The notes beneath the pieces are model-generated. The model was not told where the DNA came from, ran no database searches, and saw only the letters and a program-made list of their open reading frames with translations. 64,000 nucleotides of DNA from Rhodanobacter sp. A1T4 (GTDB lineage: Bacteria; Pseudomonadota; Gammaproteobacteria; Xanthomonadales; Rhodanobacteraceae): contig NZ_JACHCP010000007.1 in assembly GCF_014207185.1 (NCBI RefSeq), positions 62,001-126,000 of the forward strand. The letters run 5' to 3'. Position 1 is the first letter of the stretch. Each line of letters opens with the position of its first letter. Positions 54,334-63,116 of this stretch are shown piece after piece. Made by a program: the position numbers and the translations under genes.

Positions 54334-55752
54334 ATGCATCGAAGCCTGCAAATTTTTGCCTTTTCCATGCTGGCAGCCGCGAGCATCGGCGCCCTGGCAC
54401 AAACTTCCTCCATTGCGTCGTACGATCAACCTGCCCTGCAAACGCTGGCCAGCGCACCGAGTGAAGCCGAATTGCGTACCACCATCACCCAGCTGGTCAG
54501 CTTCGGTACGCGCCACACGATGTCGGACACCACGTCGAAGACACGCGGCATCGGTGCGGCTCGTCAATGGGTGAAATCGCGCTTTGAGACCATCTCGCAG
54601 GATTGCGGCGGCTGCATCGAAGTGGTTACACCATCGCAGACGTTCACCGGCAAACGATTGCCCACGCCAACCGAAGTGATGGACGTGGTCGCGATCAAGC
54701 GCGGCAAGGGCGATCCCAATCGGGTGATCGTGATGACCGGCCACCTCGATTCACGCGTCACCGACGTGATGAACAGCAAGAGCGATGCGCCGGGCGCCAA
54801 TGACGACGCATCCGGTGTGGCAGCACTGATGGAGGCAGCTCGTCTGCTGTCCAAGCAGGACAATCAGGCCACGCTGGTATTCGCCGCCTTGTCCGGCGAG
54901 GAGCAAGGCCTCTACGGCGGCAAGGTGCTGGCCGACTACGCCGTGGCGCAAGGCTGGCAGGTAGAGGCCGACTTGAACAACGACATTATCGGCAATAGCC
55001 GCGGCCAGAACGGCGCGATCGACAACACCTCGGTGCGCGTGTTTTCCGAGGGCACCAAGAGCAACGAAACCGCTGCGCAGGCAACCTATCGCCGCTATCA
55101 CGGCGGTGAGGTGGATTCGCCCTCACGCAATATGGCCCGCTACATGGCGAATCTGGCCGATACCTACCTGCCTGATCTGCACGTGCACATGATTTATCGC
55201 ACCGACCGCTATGGCCGCGGCGGCGATCAAGTGCCATTTCTGGAGGCCGGCTTCCCCGCAGTGCGCGTGACCGAGTCGCACGAGGATTACACCCGGCAGC
55301 ATCAGGATCTACGTATCGGAAATACCGACAAGGATCGGGGCGTGCGTTACGGCGACACCATCGATGGTATCGACTTCCGTTATCTGGCCCACGTTACCGC
55401 GCTCAATACGCTGACAATGGCCGCGCTGAGCCGTGCACCCGCACCGCCAACGGGCGTGGAGACCGAGGGCGCGCTGGCCACCGACACCACAGTGAAATGG
55501 AACAAGGTGTCCGGCGCCATCGGCTATCGCGTGCACTGGCGCGACACGACAGCGCCGCAGTGGCAGTACCAGCAAAGCGTCGGCGATGACGATCACACTG
55601 TACTGAAGGATGTGGTAATCGACGACTGGTTCTTTGGCGTCTCATCCGTATCGGCGGACGGCTATGAAAGCCCGGTCGTGTTTCCCGGCGACCCCGGCAG
55701 CTTTACGCGCTCACCGGAACCAGCCTCGAGCAGCACCGCTGCCAATCATTAA
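54334..55752 (+). CDS. Secreted M28-family zinc aminopeptidase
   Basis: A 472-residue exported peptidase. A signal peptide (FAFSMLAAASIGALAQ) precedes the M28 domain, with zinc motifs MTGHLDSRVTDV (His, Asp), DAPGANDDASGVAAL (bridging Asp), AALSGEEQGLYGG (catalytic and metal Glu) and VTESHEDYTRQHQD (last His). The C-terminal ~95 residues look like a fibronectin-III-type module (GVETEGALATDTTVKWNKVS, GYRVHWRD). It would release N-terminal amino acids outside the cell or in the periplasm, and could work downstream of the S53 endoprotease. It is divergent from the TPR-sulfotransferase. A hairpin follows the gene. Confidence 0.92.
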   Translation: MHRSLQIFAFSMLAAASIGALAQTSSIASYDQPALQTLASAPSEAELRTTITQLVSFGTRHTMSDTTSKTRGIGAARQWVKSRFETISQDCGGCIEVVTPSQTFTGKRLPTPTEVMDVVAIKRGKGDPNRVIVMTGHLDSRVTDVMNSKSDAPGANDDASGVAALMEAARLLSKQDNQATLVFAALSGEEQGLYGGKVLADYAVAQGWQVEADLNNDIIGNSRGQNGAIDNTSVRVFSEGTKSNETAAQATYRRYHGGEVDSPSRNMARYMANLADTYLPDLHVHMIYRTDRYGRGGDQVPFLEAGFPAVRVTESHEDYTRQHQDLRIGNTDKDRGVRYGDTIDGIDFRYLAHVTALNTLTMAALSRAPAPPTGVETEGALATDTTVKWNKVSGAIGYRVHWRDTTAPQWQYQQSVGDDDHTVLKDVVIDDWFFGVSSVSADGYESPVVFPGDPGSFTRSPEPASSSTAANH

Positions 55753-55787
55753 GCGCAAAAGCCGAGCGAAATAAACTCGGCTGAAAT

Positions 55788-55815
55788 GATAAGGGCGCCT
55801 CAAGGCGCCCTTATC
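55788..55815. terminator. Hairpin between convergent genes (M28 peptidase / DUF1161)
   Basis: Twelve-base perfect arms (GATAAGGGCGCC and GGCGCCCTTATC) with a four-base loop. The T tract after it is poor, but placement between two stop codons (55752 and 55836) supports a terminator role. Confidence 0.75.
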
Positions 55816-55835
55816 TAGATTTGCAAAAAACTTGC

Positions 55836-56225
55836 TCAACCGCCGCTGGAAGTTGCCGGCGCTGGCGCTGGCGAAGCCGAATCATCCGCCGCCTTTTTCA
55901 TGTGGTGATGCTTTTTCATCGGCGCCGGCGAACTGCTCGCTTCGGCGGGTGTTGCGCTATCGGATGACGAACTGTCCGAAGAAGAACTGTCAGAGCTGGA
56001 TCCTTCGCCACGCGTGTAGACAATTTTCTTGTCGCCTTCGCACTGGCCGACAACCTTGCCGTTAGCATCGGCCTGGTCTCCGGACACAACGTCCAGCTTG
56101 TAGTCGGATACACCCTTGGCCTTGATCTTGGCATCGATGCTGGACTTCACATCATCGCAGGATGCATGGGCCATCACTGGCAGGGCGAGCAACAGCAATG
56201 CCATCATTCCAAAACGCTTGTTCAT
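55836..56225 (-). CDS. DUF1161-domain periplasmic protein with Ser/Asp and His-rich tail
   Basis: A 129-residue protein. It has a signal peptide (MMALLLLALPVMAHA), then the DUF1161 core (SCDDVKSSIDAKIKAKGVSD, GQCEGDKKIVYTRGE) with two cysteines likely joined, and a low-complexity tail of Ser/Asp repeats followed by MKKHHHMKK and Ala/Pro/Ser. The core is widespread and of unknown function. The tail is unusual. AGGAGA precedes the ATG at a good distance. It is a single gene, convergent with the M28 peptidase. Confidence 0.9.
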   Translation of the reverse strand: MNKRFGMMALLLLALPVMAHASCDDVKSSIDAKIKAKGVSDYKLDVVSGDQADANGKVVGQCEGDKKIVYTRGEGSSSDSSSSDSSSSDSATPAEASSSPAPMKKHHHMKKAADDSASPAPAPATSSGG

Positions 56226-56389
56226 GGGCTTTCTCCTCTGGGGTCAACAATCCTAAGATCAAACTATTCCGCTGATAAAACACCTGCCACGATGAATTTC
56301 AGGTGCAAGCTTCATTGTACGGAACAAATATTACCGGTAGCCACCGAGCGCAAGAAGGTCGTCATATCCTCCACCGTGCGCTCGCGCCA

Positions 56390-58942
56390 TCAGGTGCCGC
56401 GAGGCTTCGCACGATGCGTTGGCACGGCGGTCCATGGATCATCCGGCCATGGATGGCGCGGATAACGACCTTTCAATTCCTTCTTCACTTCCGGGTAAGT
56501 GCGCTCCCAGAAGCCTTTCAGATCCTGCGTCACCTGAATTGGCCGCCCGGCCGGTGACAGCAGATGCAATGTCACCGGAATACGACCGCCGCCGATGCGC
56601 GGCGTATCGGCGAGACCGAACAGCTCCTGCAGTTTTACGGCGAGCACCGGCGGCTCGTCCGGCGCATAGTCGAGTCGGCGCAGTTGGCCACTGGGCACCA
56701 TGAGGCTTTCAGGTGCCTGCGCGTCGAGCATGCGGCGCTGTTCGTAATCGAATAGCGAGGCCAGCGCCTGCGAGAGTTCGTCGGCGCCCAACGCATCAAG
56801 TCCGCGCTTGCCATTGAGATAGGGTGAAAGCCAGATGTCGATCGAATCGAGCAGTGCGGTATCGGACACGTCCGGCAGCCCGAGCTCCGGCATCCACGCG
56901 CGCAAGGCCTGCATGCGCGCACGCAGTCGTTTCGCCTGATCGCCCCACGGCAAGGTCTCGATGCCTCGCGCACGCACCACGGCCAACAGCGCCGGCAGTG
57001 CATCTTCTGGCCGCACCGGTACGCTGCGCCGCTCCAGCACGATGGCGCCGAAACGACGTTCGTCGAACGCTTCGATCACCGCGCGCTGCTCGTTCCAGCG
57101 CAGCGTGTGCTCGCGAGAAAACTGCGCCGGATAATCGCGCTCCAGCACCAAAGGATCCAGCGGTGCGGCGACAAGAATCAGGCTGTCGCGTGCCTCGTGA
57201 CGCAGATCCAGCACGACCAGCCAGGGCTCACCGTGCAACGAGGTATTCTCATGCAGGCGCGCGCCACGACCGTTGGCCAGCGTGTAGCGCAGCAGATTGG
57301 ACTCGTCGCGGCGCGCCACCCGATCGGGAAAGGCGTGCAGCAAAAGATCGCCGACCGCATGGCTATCCGGCACACCGCTGGCGGCCGTTCGGACGTCCAG
57401 ACGTCTGCGCCATCCCTTGCTGATCTGTTCAATGGCTGCCAGCGCACCGCTGTCGACGTCATGGCGTGCTGAAGGCCCCCGACGATCGCGCCACGCATGC
57501 AAGGCGGCGACGCGGACACGGAAATCATCGCTGCGCGCTTGTTCGCCACGCATCGGCGAACGCACCTCCATCAAGGCAAGCAGATCGGCGATCAGTGGGC
57601 GCCATGCTGACGGCGCGCGCCATGCCGCAGCGCCCAGTCGCGAACTCGCACCCAACTCCAGCATGGCGCGACCCATGGCGGTGATACGCATGGTGGCATC
57701 CAGCGCACCGAGACTCATCAGCAACTCGCGCGCCTGCGCCAGTGCGCCAGCAGGTGGTGGATCGAGCCAGCGCAGCGTGTCTCTGCTGCTTGCGTTCAAA
57801 CCCCAGGCCGCCAGTTCGAGCGCCAGCCCGGATAATTCGGCATGGCTGATTTCCGCGCGCCGCGCTGATTCCAGCCGTTTGCTTTGCGGCCACAGGCGAT
57901 ATGCCGTACCGGGCGCCACACGACCAGCGCGACCCGCGCGCTGATCGGCCGAGGCCTGTGAAATGCTTACGGTTTCCAGCCGTGTGAAGCCGGAGTTCGG
58001 ATCGAAACGCGGCTCGCGCGCCAGCCCCACATCGATCACGGCACGGATGCCTGGCAGGGTCACACTGGATTCCGCCACATTGGTGGCCAGCACTACACGC
58101 CTCATACGATCTGGCCGCATGCCTGACTCGGCCGGTGCCAGCGCCGCCTGCTGCTCGACCTGCGACAGCTCGCCGTGCAACGTGATGACTTCTATACCTT
58201 CCGACGTGATCGTTTGCGCAAGTGCATTTTTGGCACGAACAATTTCCCGCTGTCCCGGCAGAAACGCGAGTACGTCACCCTCGTTCTCTTCCAGCGCCTG
58301 CCGTGCGATGCGCGCCAGATGATGCTCCACGGTTTCTTGCGTGCGCGCCGGTGGATGTTCGATGCGTATAGGGAAACTGCGGCCTGGACTGCTGATACGC
58401 GGCGCATCCAGCCATTGCGCGATGCGCTCACCATCCAGCGTCGCGGACATCACCAGCAATCGAAGATCCGGGCGCAAGGTGGCCTGTACATCCAGCGCGA
58501 GCGCCGCACCGAGATCACCGGCGAGGTGCCGTTCGTGGAATTCGTCGAACAGGATCGCTCCGATGCCGGTGAGTTCCGGATCGTCCTGGATCAATCGGGT
58601 GAGGATGCCTTCGGTGACCACCTCGATACGCGTTGCCGCGCTCACTTTTGATTCGAAGCGGATGCGGTAGCCGACGGTCTGGCCGACCGCTTCGCCGAGC
58701 TGCTGTGCCATGAACTGCGCAGCCGCCCGGGCGGCAATGCGTCGTGGCTCCAGAACGATGATCTTCTTGCCCGCAAGCCACTCGGCGTCACGCAAGGCCA
58801 GCGGCACCTGGGTAGTTTTACCGGCGCCGGGCGGCGCTTCCAGCACCAGTCGAGGATGATCCGCGAGCGACGCGCAGATATCCGGCAGCAGCGGCGTGAT
58901 CGGAAAAATCGTAATCAGGGAAATGGGCAGCGGAACATTCAT
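56390..58942 (-). CDS. hrpB: ATP-dependent helicase HrpB
   Basis: About 850 residues. Walker A is LEAPPGAGKTTQVPLAL, motif II DEFHERHLAGDLG, motif III VMSATLDGERIAQWL, and motif VI DQRAGRAGRVAPGTAYRLW. The OB-like and HrpB C-terminal domains follow (WLSPYLNGKRGLDALGADEL, LSPAGRPIQVTQDLKGFWER, KKELKGRYPRHPWPDDPW). It is a DEAH-type helicase of unclear client; in Xanthomonas and Pseudomonas it affects mRNA processing. ATG 58942 (MNVPLPISL) and ATG 58975 are both possible; neither has a good ribosome-binding site. It follows xpsD on the same strand. Confidence 0.95.
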   Translation of the reverse strand: MNVPLPISLITIFPITPLLPDICASLADHPRLVLEAPPGAGKTTQVPLALRDAEWLAGKKIIVLEPRRIAARAAAQFMAQQLGEAVGQTVGYRIRFESKVSAATRIEVVTEGILTRLIQDDPELTGIGAILFDEFHERHLAGDLGAALALDVQATLRPDLRLLVMSATLDGERIAQWLDAPRISSPGRSFPIRIEHPPARTQETVEHHLARIARQALEENEGDVLAFLPGQREIVRAKNALAQTITSEGIEVITLHGELSQVEQQAALAPAESGMRPDRMRRVVLATNVAESSVTLPGIRAVIDVGLAREPRFDPNSGFTRLETVSISQASADQRAGRAGRVAPGTAYRLWPQSKRLESARRAEISHAELSGLALELAAWGLNASSRDTLRWLDPPPAGALAQARELLMSLGALDATMRITAMGRAMLELGASSRLGAAAWRAPSAWRPLIADLLALMEVRSPMRGEQARSDDFRVRVAALHAWRDRRGPSARHDVDSGALAAIEQISKGWRRRLDVRTAASGVPDSHAVGDLLLHAFPDRVARRDESNLLRYTLANGRGARLHENTSLHGEPWLVVLDLRHEARDSLILVAAPLDPLVLERDYPAQFSREHTLRWNEQRAVIEAFDERRFGAIVLERRSVPVRPEDALPALLAVVRARGIETLPWGDQAKRLRARMQALRAWMPELGLPDVSDTALLDSIDIWLSPYLNGKRGLDALGADELSQALASLFDYEQRRMLDAQAPESLMVPSGQLRRLDYAPDEPPVLAVKLQELFGLADTPRIGGGRIPVTLHLLSPAGRPIQVTQDLKGFWERTYPEVKKELKGRYPRHPWPDDPWTAVPTHRAKPRGT

Positions 58943-59032
58943 CGTCGCTGATAATGATAGCTGCTGGGGCGCCATGCGTTAGGCAGCGTCAGGACAAGCC
59001 ATCCGTGGCTCGCCCGTCGACGCGGTACAAGG

Positions 59033-61729
59033 TCAAGGAGTTGCCAGGCAACTGTTCTCCTGCTTGCGCGCCGCATCGACGCTACCGAGTCGATTGCTGT
59101 GCTCACGCGCTTGCGCGATGACCTGCCAGTTGCGCTCGCACAGCGAACCATGATGCGAACCCTGTCGCCACGACTGCATCGCCAGATTCTGCGCGGTCGC
59201 ATAGTCGGACTGGCGCAGCGCATCTTCCGCATGCTGCTGCAGTTGCTCAGGCCAGTTCGGTGCCGGAACACCCGTCGACGCAGCGCTTGCCGATGGGGTA
59301 TTGGACGATACGGGCAGCGCCCCTGGCGCCGATGACTGCAGCGCGGTGGAAAGGGCCAGGGCCATCGGCGTGGTGGGGGCAGTTGATGCGCGCAACGGCT
59401 GCAACGATTCAAACTTGCTCTGATAATCGCTAGTCACCTGCTTGGCATCCTCACTGCTGCGGATCACTTTGGGCGTGATCAGCACGATCAGTTCTGTGCG
59501 CGTGCGGCTTTTGCTGGTGGTGCCAAACAGTCGACCCAGCACGGGAATGTCGCTGAGAAACGGAACGCCGGTGTTGCCCACCTCGTTGTCCTGGGTTATC
59601 AGACCTCCCAACAGCACAGTCTGGCCACTCTGTACTGCAACCTGGGTCGACACATCGCGCTGGGCGATGGTGGGGTTGCCCTGCGAATTGGTCGTCGTCG
59701 ATGCCGTGCTTACCTGTTGATGCACATTCAGATACACCAGACCGCCTGGATTCACACGCGGCTGCACATCGAGGATGACGCCGGTAGGAATATACGTGAC
59801 CGTACTGGCGGTGGTGTCGGTAGTAGTGGTGCCACCCAGGCCAATCAATGACGTCTGGTTGACCGGTATCTGGTTGCCGACCTGGATATGCGCCAGCTGG
59901 TTGTTCATCACCACCATGGAGGGCGCGGACAGCGTCTTGGAATTGGCGCTGGTTTCCATCGCACTGATCGCGACCTGGGTATTGCTGTTGATGAAGGAAT
60001 AGAAGAGTGTGTCTGCGCTGGTGGGCACCGTGCCGCCGCCGCCTGCGCCGATATTGCGATGACGGTACGTCTGGCCCGGCGTGATCGTGGTGCCGGAAGT
60101 AGTGGAGCCGGTCAGCCCGTCAAGGTAGTACTGCACGCCGAACGCGAACTGGTTCGTGAGCGTCACCTCGAGGATGCGCGTTTCGATCTGTACCTGCAGC
60201 GGCACGTTGTCGAGCTTCTTGATGGCTTCCTGCATCTCCTTCCACTGCGACGGCCGGGCGCGGACCAGCAGCTGATTGTTGCTGTCGACCGAGCTGATGC
60301 GGACGCTGCCGTCGCTGGATGTGTACTGCTGATCGCTTGAAGCATCGCTGCCGTTGCCGCCCGCACCACTGGCGCTGCCACCGACGCCACTACCGAGGCT
60401 GGATGACGAGCCGCTTGAACTCCCAATGCCACCGCTCGTATTCAATCCACCGCTGCTGCTGCCCAGACCGCCCAGTCCGGACGTACCGCTTGAACTGCCC
60501 AACCCGCCGAGGCCACTGGTGCCGGACGAGGACGATCCGAAGCTGCCGGCGGTGCTGCCCAAGCTTTGCGAGCTGCTGTTGTTGCCGCTTCCCAGCGTAC
60601 TGCCGGTCAGGCCCGGACCGACCTTGCCATTGGCATCGCTGCCGTTGCCGGAACCCGAACCGTTGGCATAAATCTGCCCCAGGTATTTGGCGAGATCGGA
60701 TGCCTTGAGGTTGCGCACGTCGTAGACGAACAGCTGTGGCTCGTTGCCACCACCGGCGTCGATCTTGGCAATCCAGTCGCCGACTTCCTGCAGGTACTGC
60801 GGCTGTGTGCTGATCACCACCATCGCATTGGTGCGTTCAATCGGGATAAAGCGCAGCGTGCCAGCCAGCGGCGTATCACCATGTTCGCCGAACATGCCAT
60901 CGAGTTTCGGCATCAGCTCATCAACCTTGGCGTACTGCAGGTTGAATACGCCGATCGACATGCCACGCAGCCAATCGACGTCGAAGGTTTTCACCATGCT
61001 GGAATAATTGGCCAGCTCTTCCGGCGTACCGGACATCACAATGAGATTGCGCGAAGGGTCTGCCAGCAGCACGGCATCCTGCCGGGCGAACGGCTTGATC
61101 AGCTTCTGCATCTCAGTAGCGGAAATGTAGCGCAACGGGAAAAGCCGCGACTGCAGACCACCTGATGGTGCGTTAGCGCCCAGGCTGGGCACCATATTGC
61201 CGGCCACGGCATCTTTTTCAGGCAGCACGACATAGCCGCCGGCACGCTTGACCAGCGCGTTATGGGTCCACGACAGCAGCGTCTCCAGTATCGGCAATGC
61301 CTGGCTGCTGTCCACCGGTTCGGAGGTAGAGAACGAGATATTGCCTTGCACGCCCGGCACGATGGTGTAGTTCTGTTTGAGCAGATCACCGAGGATCGCC
61401 TTGACTACCGCCTGCACCGGCTGATTCTCGAAATTGAAGGTCACTGCGCCGTCGCCGGTTGCCGCTGGACGCGGCGTGCTCAACGCAGTGGGATGGATGA
61501 AGTTGCCCGTACCCGGGCTGATCTCCGACTTCGGCGTGGCAGCGCCGCTGCCCCCGTTGAGATCGTTGTTGAGCGGCAGCGGTGCTGGCACCGGATTTTG
61601 CGTGCCGGCCATCGCTTCGCGCTGCAGCGCGCTGTCGTCGTGCACCTGCGAGCTGGCGCAACCGACCAGCCACACGGTCAAGGCGATGGTGCTGGTACGC
61701 AGAACATGTTGAGTGAGCTTGCGAAACAT
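59033..61729 (-). CDS. gspD: Type II secretion secretin (GspD/XpsD) with Gly/Ser linker and C-terminal extension
   Basis: An 898-residue lipoprotein-type secretin. It has a signal with lipobox LVGC, the N0-N1-N2 domains (FNFENQPVQAVVKAILGDLL and following), then a Gly/Ser-rich linker of about 110 residues (60.3-60.7 kb) holding a 36-bp tandem repeat. N3 follows, then the secretin core (VGNQIPVNQTSLIGLGG, VAVQSGQTVLLGGLITQDN, VPFLSDIPVLGRLFGTT, TELIVLITPKVI). After this comes an extension of about 125 residues, Ala/Ser/Thr-rich and then a helical piece (EQLQQHAEDALRQSDYATAQ) with two cysteines. XpsD of Xanthomonas is shorter by about 130 residues. AAGGAG precedes the ATG. It is the last xps gene, 14 bp after gspN. 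Confidence 0.95.
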   Translation of the reverse strand: MFRKLTQHVLRTSTIALTVWLVGCASSQVHDDSALQREAMAGTQNPVPAPLPLNNDLNGGSGAATPKSEISPGTGNFIHPTALSTPRPAATGDGAVTFNFENQPVQAVVKAILGDLLKQNYTIVPGVQGNISFSTSEPVDSSQALPILETLLSWTHNALVKRAGGYVVLPEKDAVAGNMVPSLGANAPSGGLQSRLFPLRYISATEMQKLIKPFARQDAVLLADPSRNLIVMSGTPEELANYSSMVKTFDVDWLRGMSIGVFNLQYAKVDELMPKLDGMFGEHGDTPLAGTLRFIPIERTNAMVVISTQPQYLQEVGDWIAKIDAGGGNEPQLFVYDVRNLKASDLAKYLGQIYANGSGSGNGSDANGKVGPGLTGSTLGSGNNSSSQSLGSTAGSFGSSSSGTSGLGGLGSSSGTSGLGGLGSSSGGLNTSGGIGSSSGSSSSLGSGVGGSASGAGGNGSDASSDQQYTSSDGSVRISSVDSNNQLLVRARPSQWKEMQEAIKKLDNVPLQVQIETRILEVTLTNQFAFGVQYYLDGLTGSTTSGTTITPGQTYRHRNIGAGGGGTVPTSADTLFYSFINSNTQVAISAMETSANSKTLSAPSMVVMNNQLAHIQVGNQIPVNQTSLIGLGGTTTTDTTASTVTYIPTGVILDVQPRVNPGGLVYLNVHQQVSTASTTTNSQGNPTIAQRDVSTQVAVQSGQTVLLGGLITQDNEVGNTGVPFLSDIPVLGRLFGTTSKSRTRTELIVLITPKVIRSSEDAKQVTSDYQSKFESLQPLRASTAPTTPMALALSTALQSSAPGALPVSSNTPSASAASTGVPAPNWPEQLQQHAEDALRQSDYATAQNLAMQSWRQGSHHGSLCERNWQVIAQAREHSNRLGSVDAARKQENSCLATP
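60452..60523 (-). repeat. Two 36-bp coding tandem repeats in the gspD linker
   Basis: Units 60452-60487 and 60488-60523 each encode GTSGLGGLGSSS on the minus strand, with differing third bases. Coding repeats of this sort vary in copy number and would change only linker length. Confidence 0.9.
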
Positions 61730-61743
61730 GAATCACCTACTCC

Positions 61744-62457
61744 TTAGTGAGATGCCGCGGCGCGTTCGGCGCGGCGTCTCTGATTTGCCTGTTTGATTCG
61801 ATCGAGCAACGGTGACGCGGGTGGCGCATCCTGCGGTGGTTGTGCATTGCCGGGCGGTCCCGGTTGTCGTCCGACGCCATGCGGCCCGATGCGGATCATC
61901 GCGTCGGCGGGCACCTGTTGATTGTTGGCGTTGGCATCCCCGTTCGGCATTCCCGGTACAGCCGCCTTTGGATCATCGAACGGTGCCCCCGCCGGCAGCT
62001 TCAACTCGGTTCGACCACCGGATGCATCGAATAGTGCCGAGCGCGGACGAACTTCCACCAGCTTTACACTGCCATCGGGCATCGCCTCACCCTCGTGCAG
62101 GCGAATCTGGCGATCGCCGTTCTTGTCATGCAGCAAGGCCATGTGCAGGCCCGACGTGAGAATGATGCCGGTGAGCGTGAGATCACCCAACGACGTGCCG
62201 CCATTGGCAATGCGGGCTATCGGCTTGCGATCAGGAGTGAACAACGGCTTCTGCCAGACCAGCGCGAAGCTTTGTAAAGGCAGCGGTGTCGGCAGATTGG
62301 CCGCGTTGTTGCCCGGTGGCAGCATGGTTGGCGGTCGTGGCGTATTCCAGTGCACCTTGCGTCCCACGCCGCTCAGCAGTAGCAGCAACACGATCGCCAG
62401 CAGCGCGACGATCGCAGCAAGCATCGGCGTCAGACGTCGTTGATTGGCAGCATTCAT
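61744..62457 (-). CDS. xpsN: Type II secretion protein N (XpsN-like)
   Basis: A 237-residue inner-membrane protein with one helix (MLAAIVALLAIVLLLLLSG) and a periplasmic part. The segment LPLQSFALVWQKPLFTPDRKP and the following LTGIILTSGLHMALL resemble the homology region of GspC-type proteins. The rest is Pro/Ala/Asn-rich. In Xanthomonas XpsN binds the secretin XpsD and takes the linking role of GspC. Its start overlaps the gspM stop by four bases (ATGA) and gspD follows 14 bp later, so all are one operon. Confidence 0.88.
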   Translation of the reverse strand: MNAANQRRLTPMLAAIVALLAIVLLLLLSGVGRKVHWNTPRPPTMLPPGNNAANLPTPLPLQSFALVWQKPLFTPDRKPIARIANGGTSLGDLTLTGIILTSGLHMALLHDKNGDRQIRLHEGEAMPDGSVKLVEVRPRSALFDASGGRTELKLPAGAPFDDPKAAVPGMPNGDANANNQQVPADAMIRIGPHGVGRQPGPPGNAQPPQDAPPASPLLDRIKQANQRRRAERAAASH

Positions 62458-63116
62458 GGCGCAGCTCCCTGTCCCGGTACACGCGAGCCTGCCGGAACAA
62501 GCGGCGAAGCCGCTGGCGTATCGTGTGCAGGACGCACGTAGCCGGACAGTGTGAACTGCACCTCGAGCGGTGCCGCGTTATTTTGCTGCGCCGCGACCGG
62601 ATTGCGATAAATGCTCAGGTCATCAATGAATACGTAGGGCGTGCCCTGCTCCAGCGCCTGCAGCACTTGCGCCAGCGACTCGATATCACAGCTGAGGTTG
62701 ATGCTCACGGCCGCCTTGCGATACGGCTCACCGGGCGTCGCTGGTGGGTTGGGTATCGGTACCTTCTGGCTCACCACACAGCTGCCGCCCTGGGTGCTGG
62801 TACCGACCACGTCGACCACGCGCTGCATCAAATCAGCCGCAGCCGTATTCGGATCATCCTCGGCCAGAAACGCGTTGCTGCTGGCCTGTCCCGCACCGAG
62901 CGTGGCAATGCGTTGCTGCAGCGCCGGCTTTTCGGCAATCGCCGCGGCGAAGCGGCCCTGCGTATCGCGCAGGTCGACCATGTCGCTGCTGATCTGCTTC
63001 AGCGGCGCCACGAACCACCAGTGCAACAGCACGAAATAGCCGATCACCAGTGCTACCAGCAGCAGGCCGATCGCGGCAAGGCGACTGTCACGCGGATTGA
63101 GGCTGAGCTTTTTCAT
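62454..63116 (-). CDS. gspM: Type II secretion protein M
   Basis: A 220-residue protein with one N-terminal helix (AAIGLLLVALVIGYFVLLHWW) preceded by MKKLSLNPRDSR. The periplasmic ferredoxin-like part (VVSQKVPIPNPPATPGEPYR, VSINLSCDIESLAQVLQAL, VFIDDLSIYRNP) matches GspM/XpsM. It pairs with GspL at the inner membrane platform. ATG 63116 overlaps the gspL stop by four bases (ATGA). A much longer in-frame reading exists but is the gspL region in another frame. Confidence 0.92.
   Translation of the reverse strand: MKKLSLNPRDSRLAAIGLLLVALVIGYFVLLHWWFVAPLKQISSDMVDLRDTQGRFAAAIAEKPALQQRIATLGAGQASSNAFLAEDDPNTAAADLMQRVVDVVGTSTQGGSCVVSQKVPIPNPPATPGEPYRKAAVSINLSCDIESLAQVLQALEQGTPYVFIDDLSIYRNPVAAQQNNAAPLEVQFTLSGYVRPAHDTPAASPLVPAGSRVPGQGAAP

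Noticed and set aside
60452-60523. Possible CRISPR-like or minisatellite array
   Set aside because: There are only two adjacent units, inside a gene, encoding the same peptide; no spacers.
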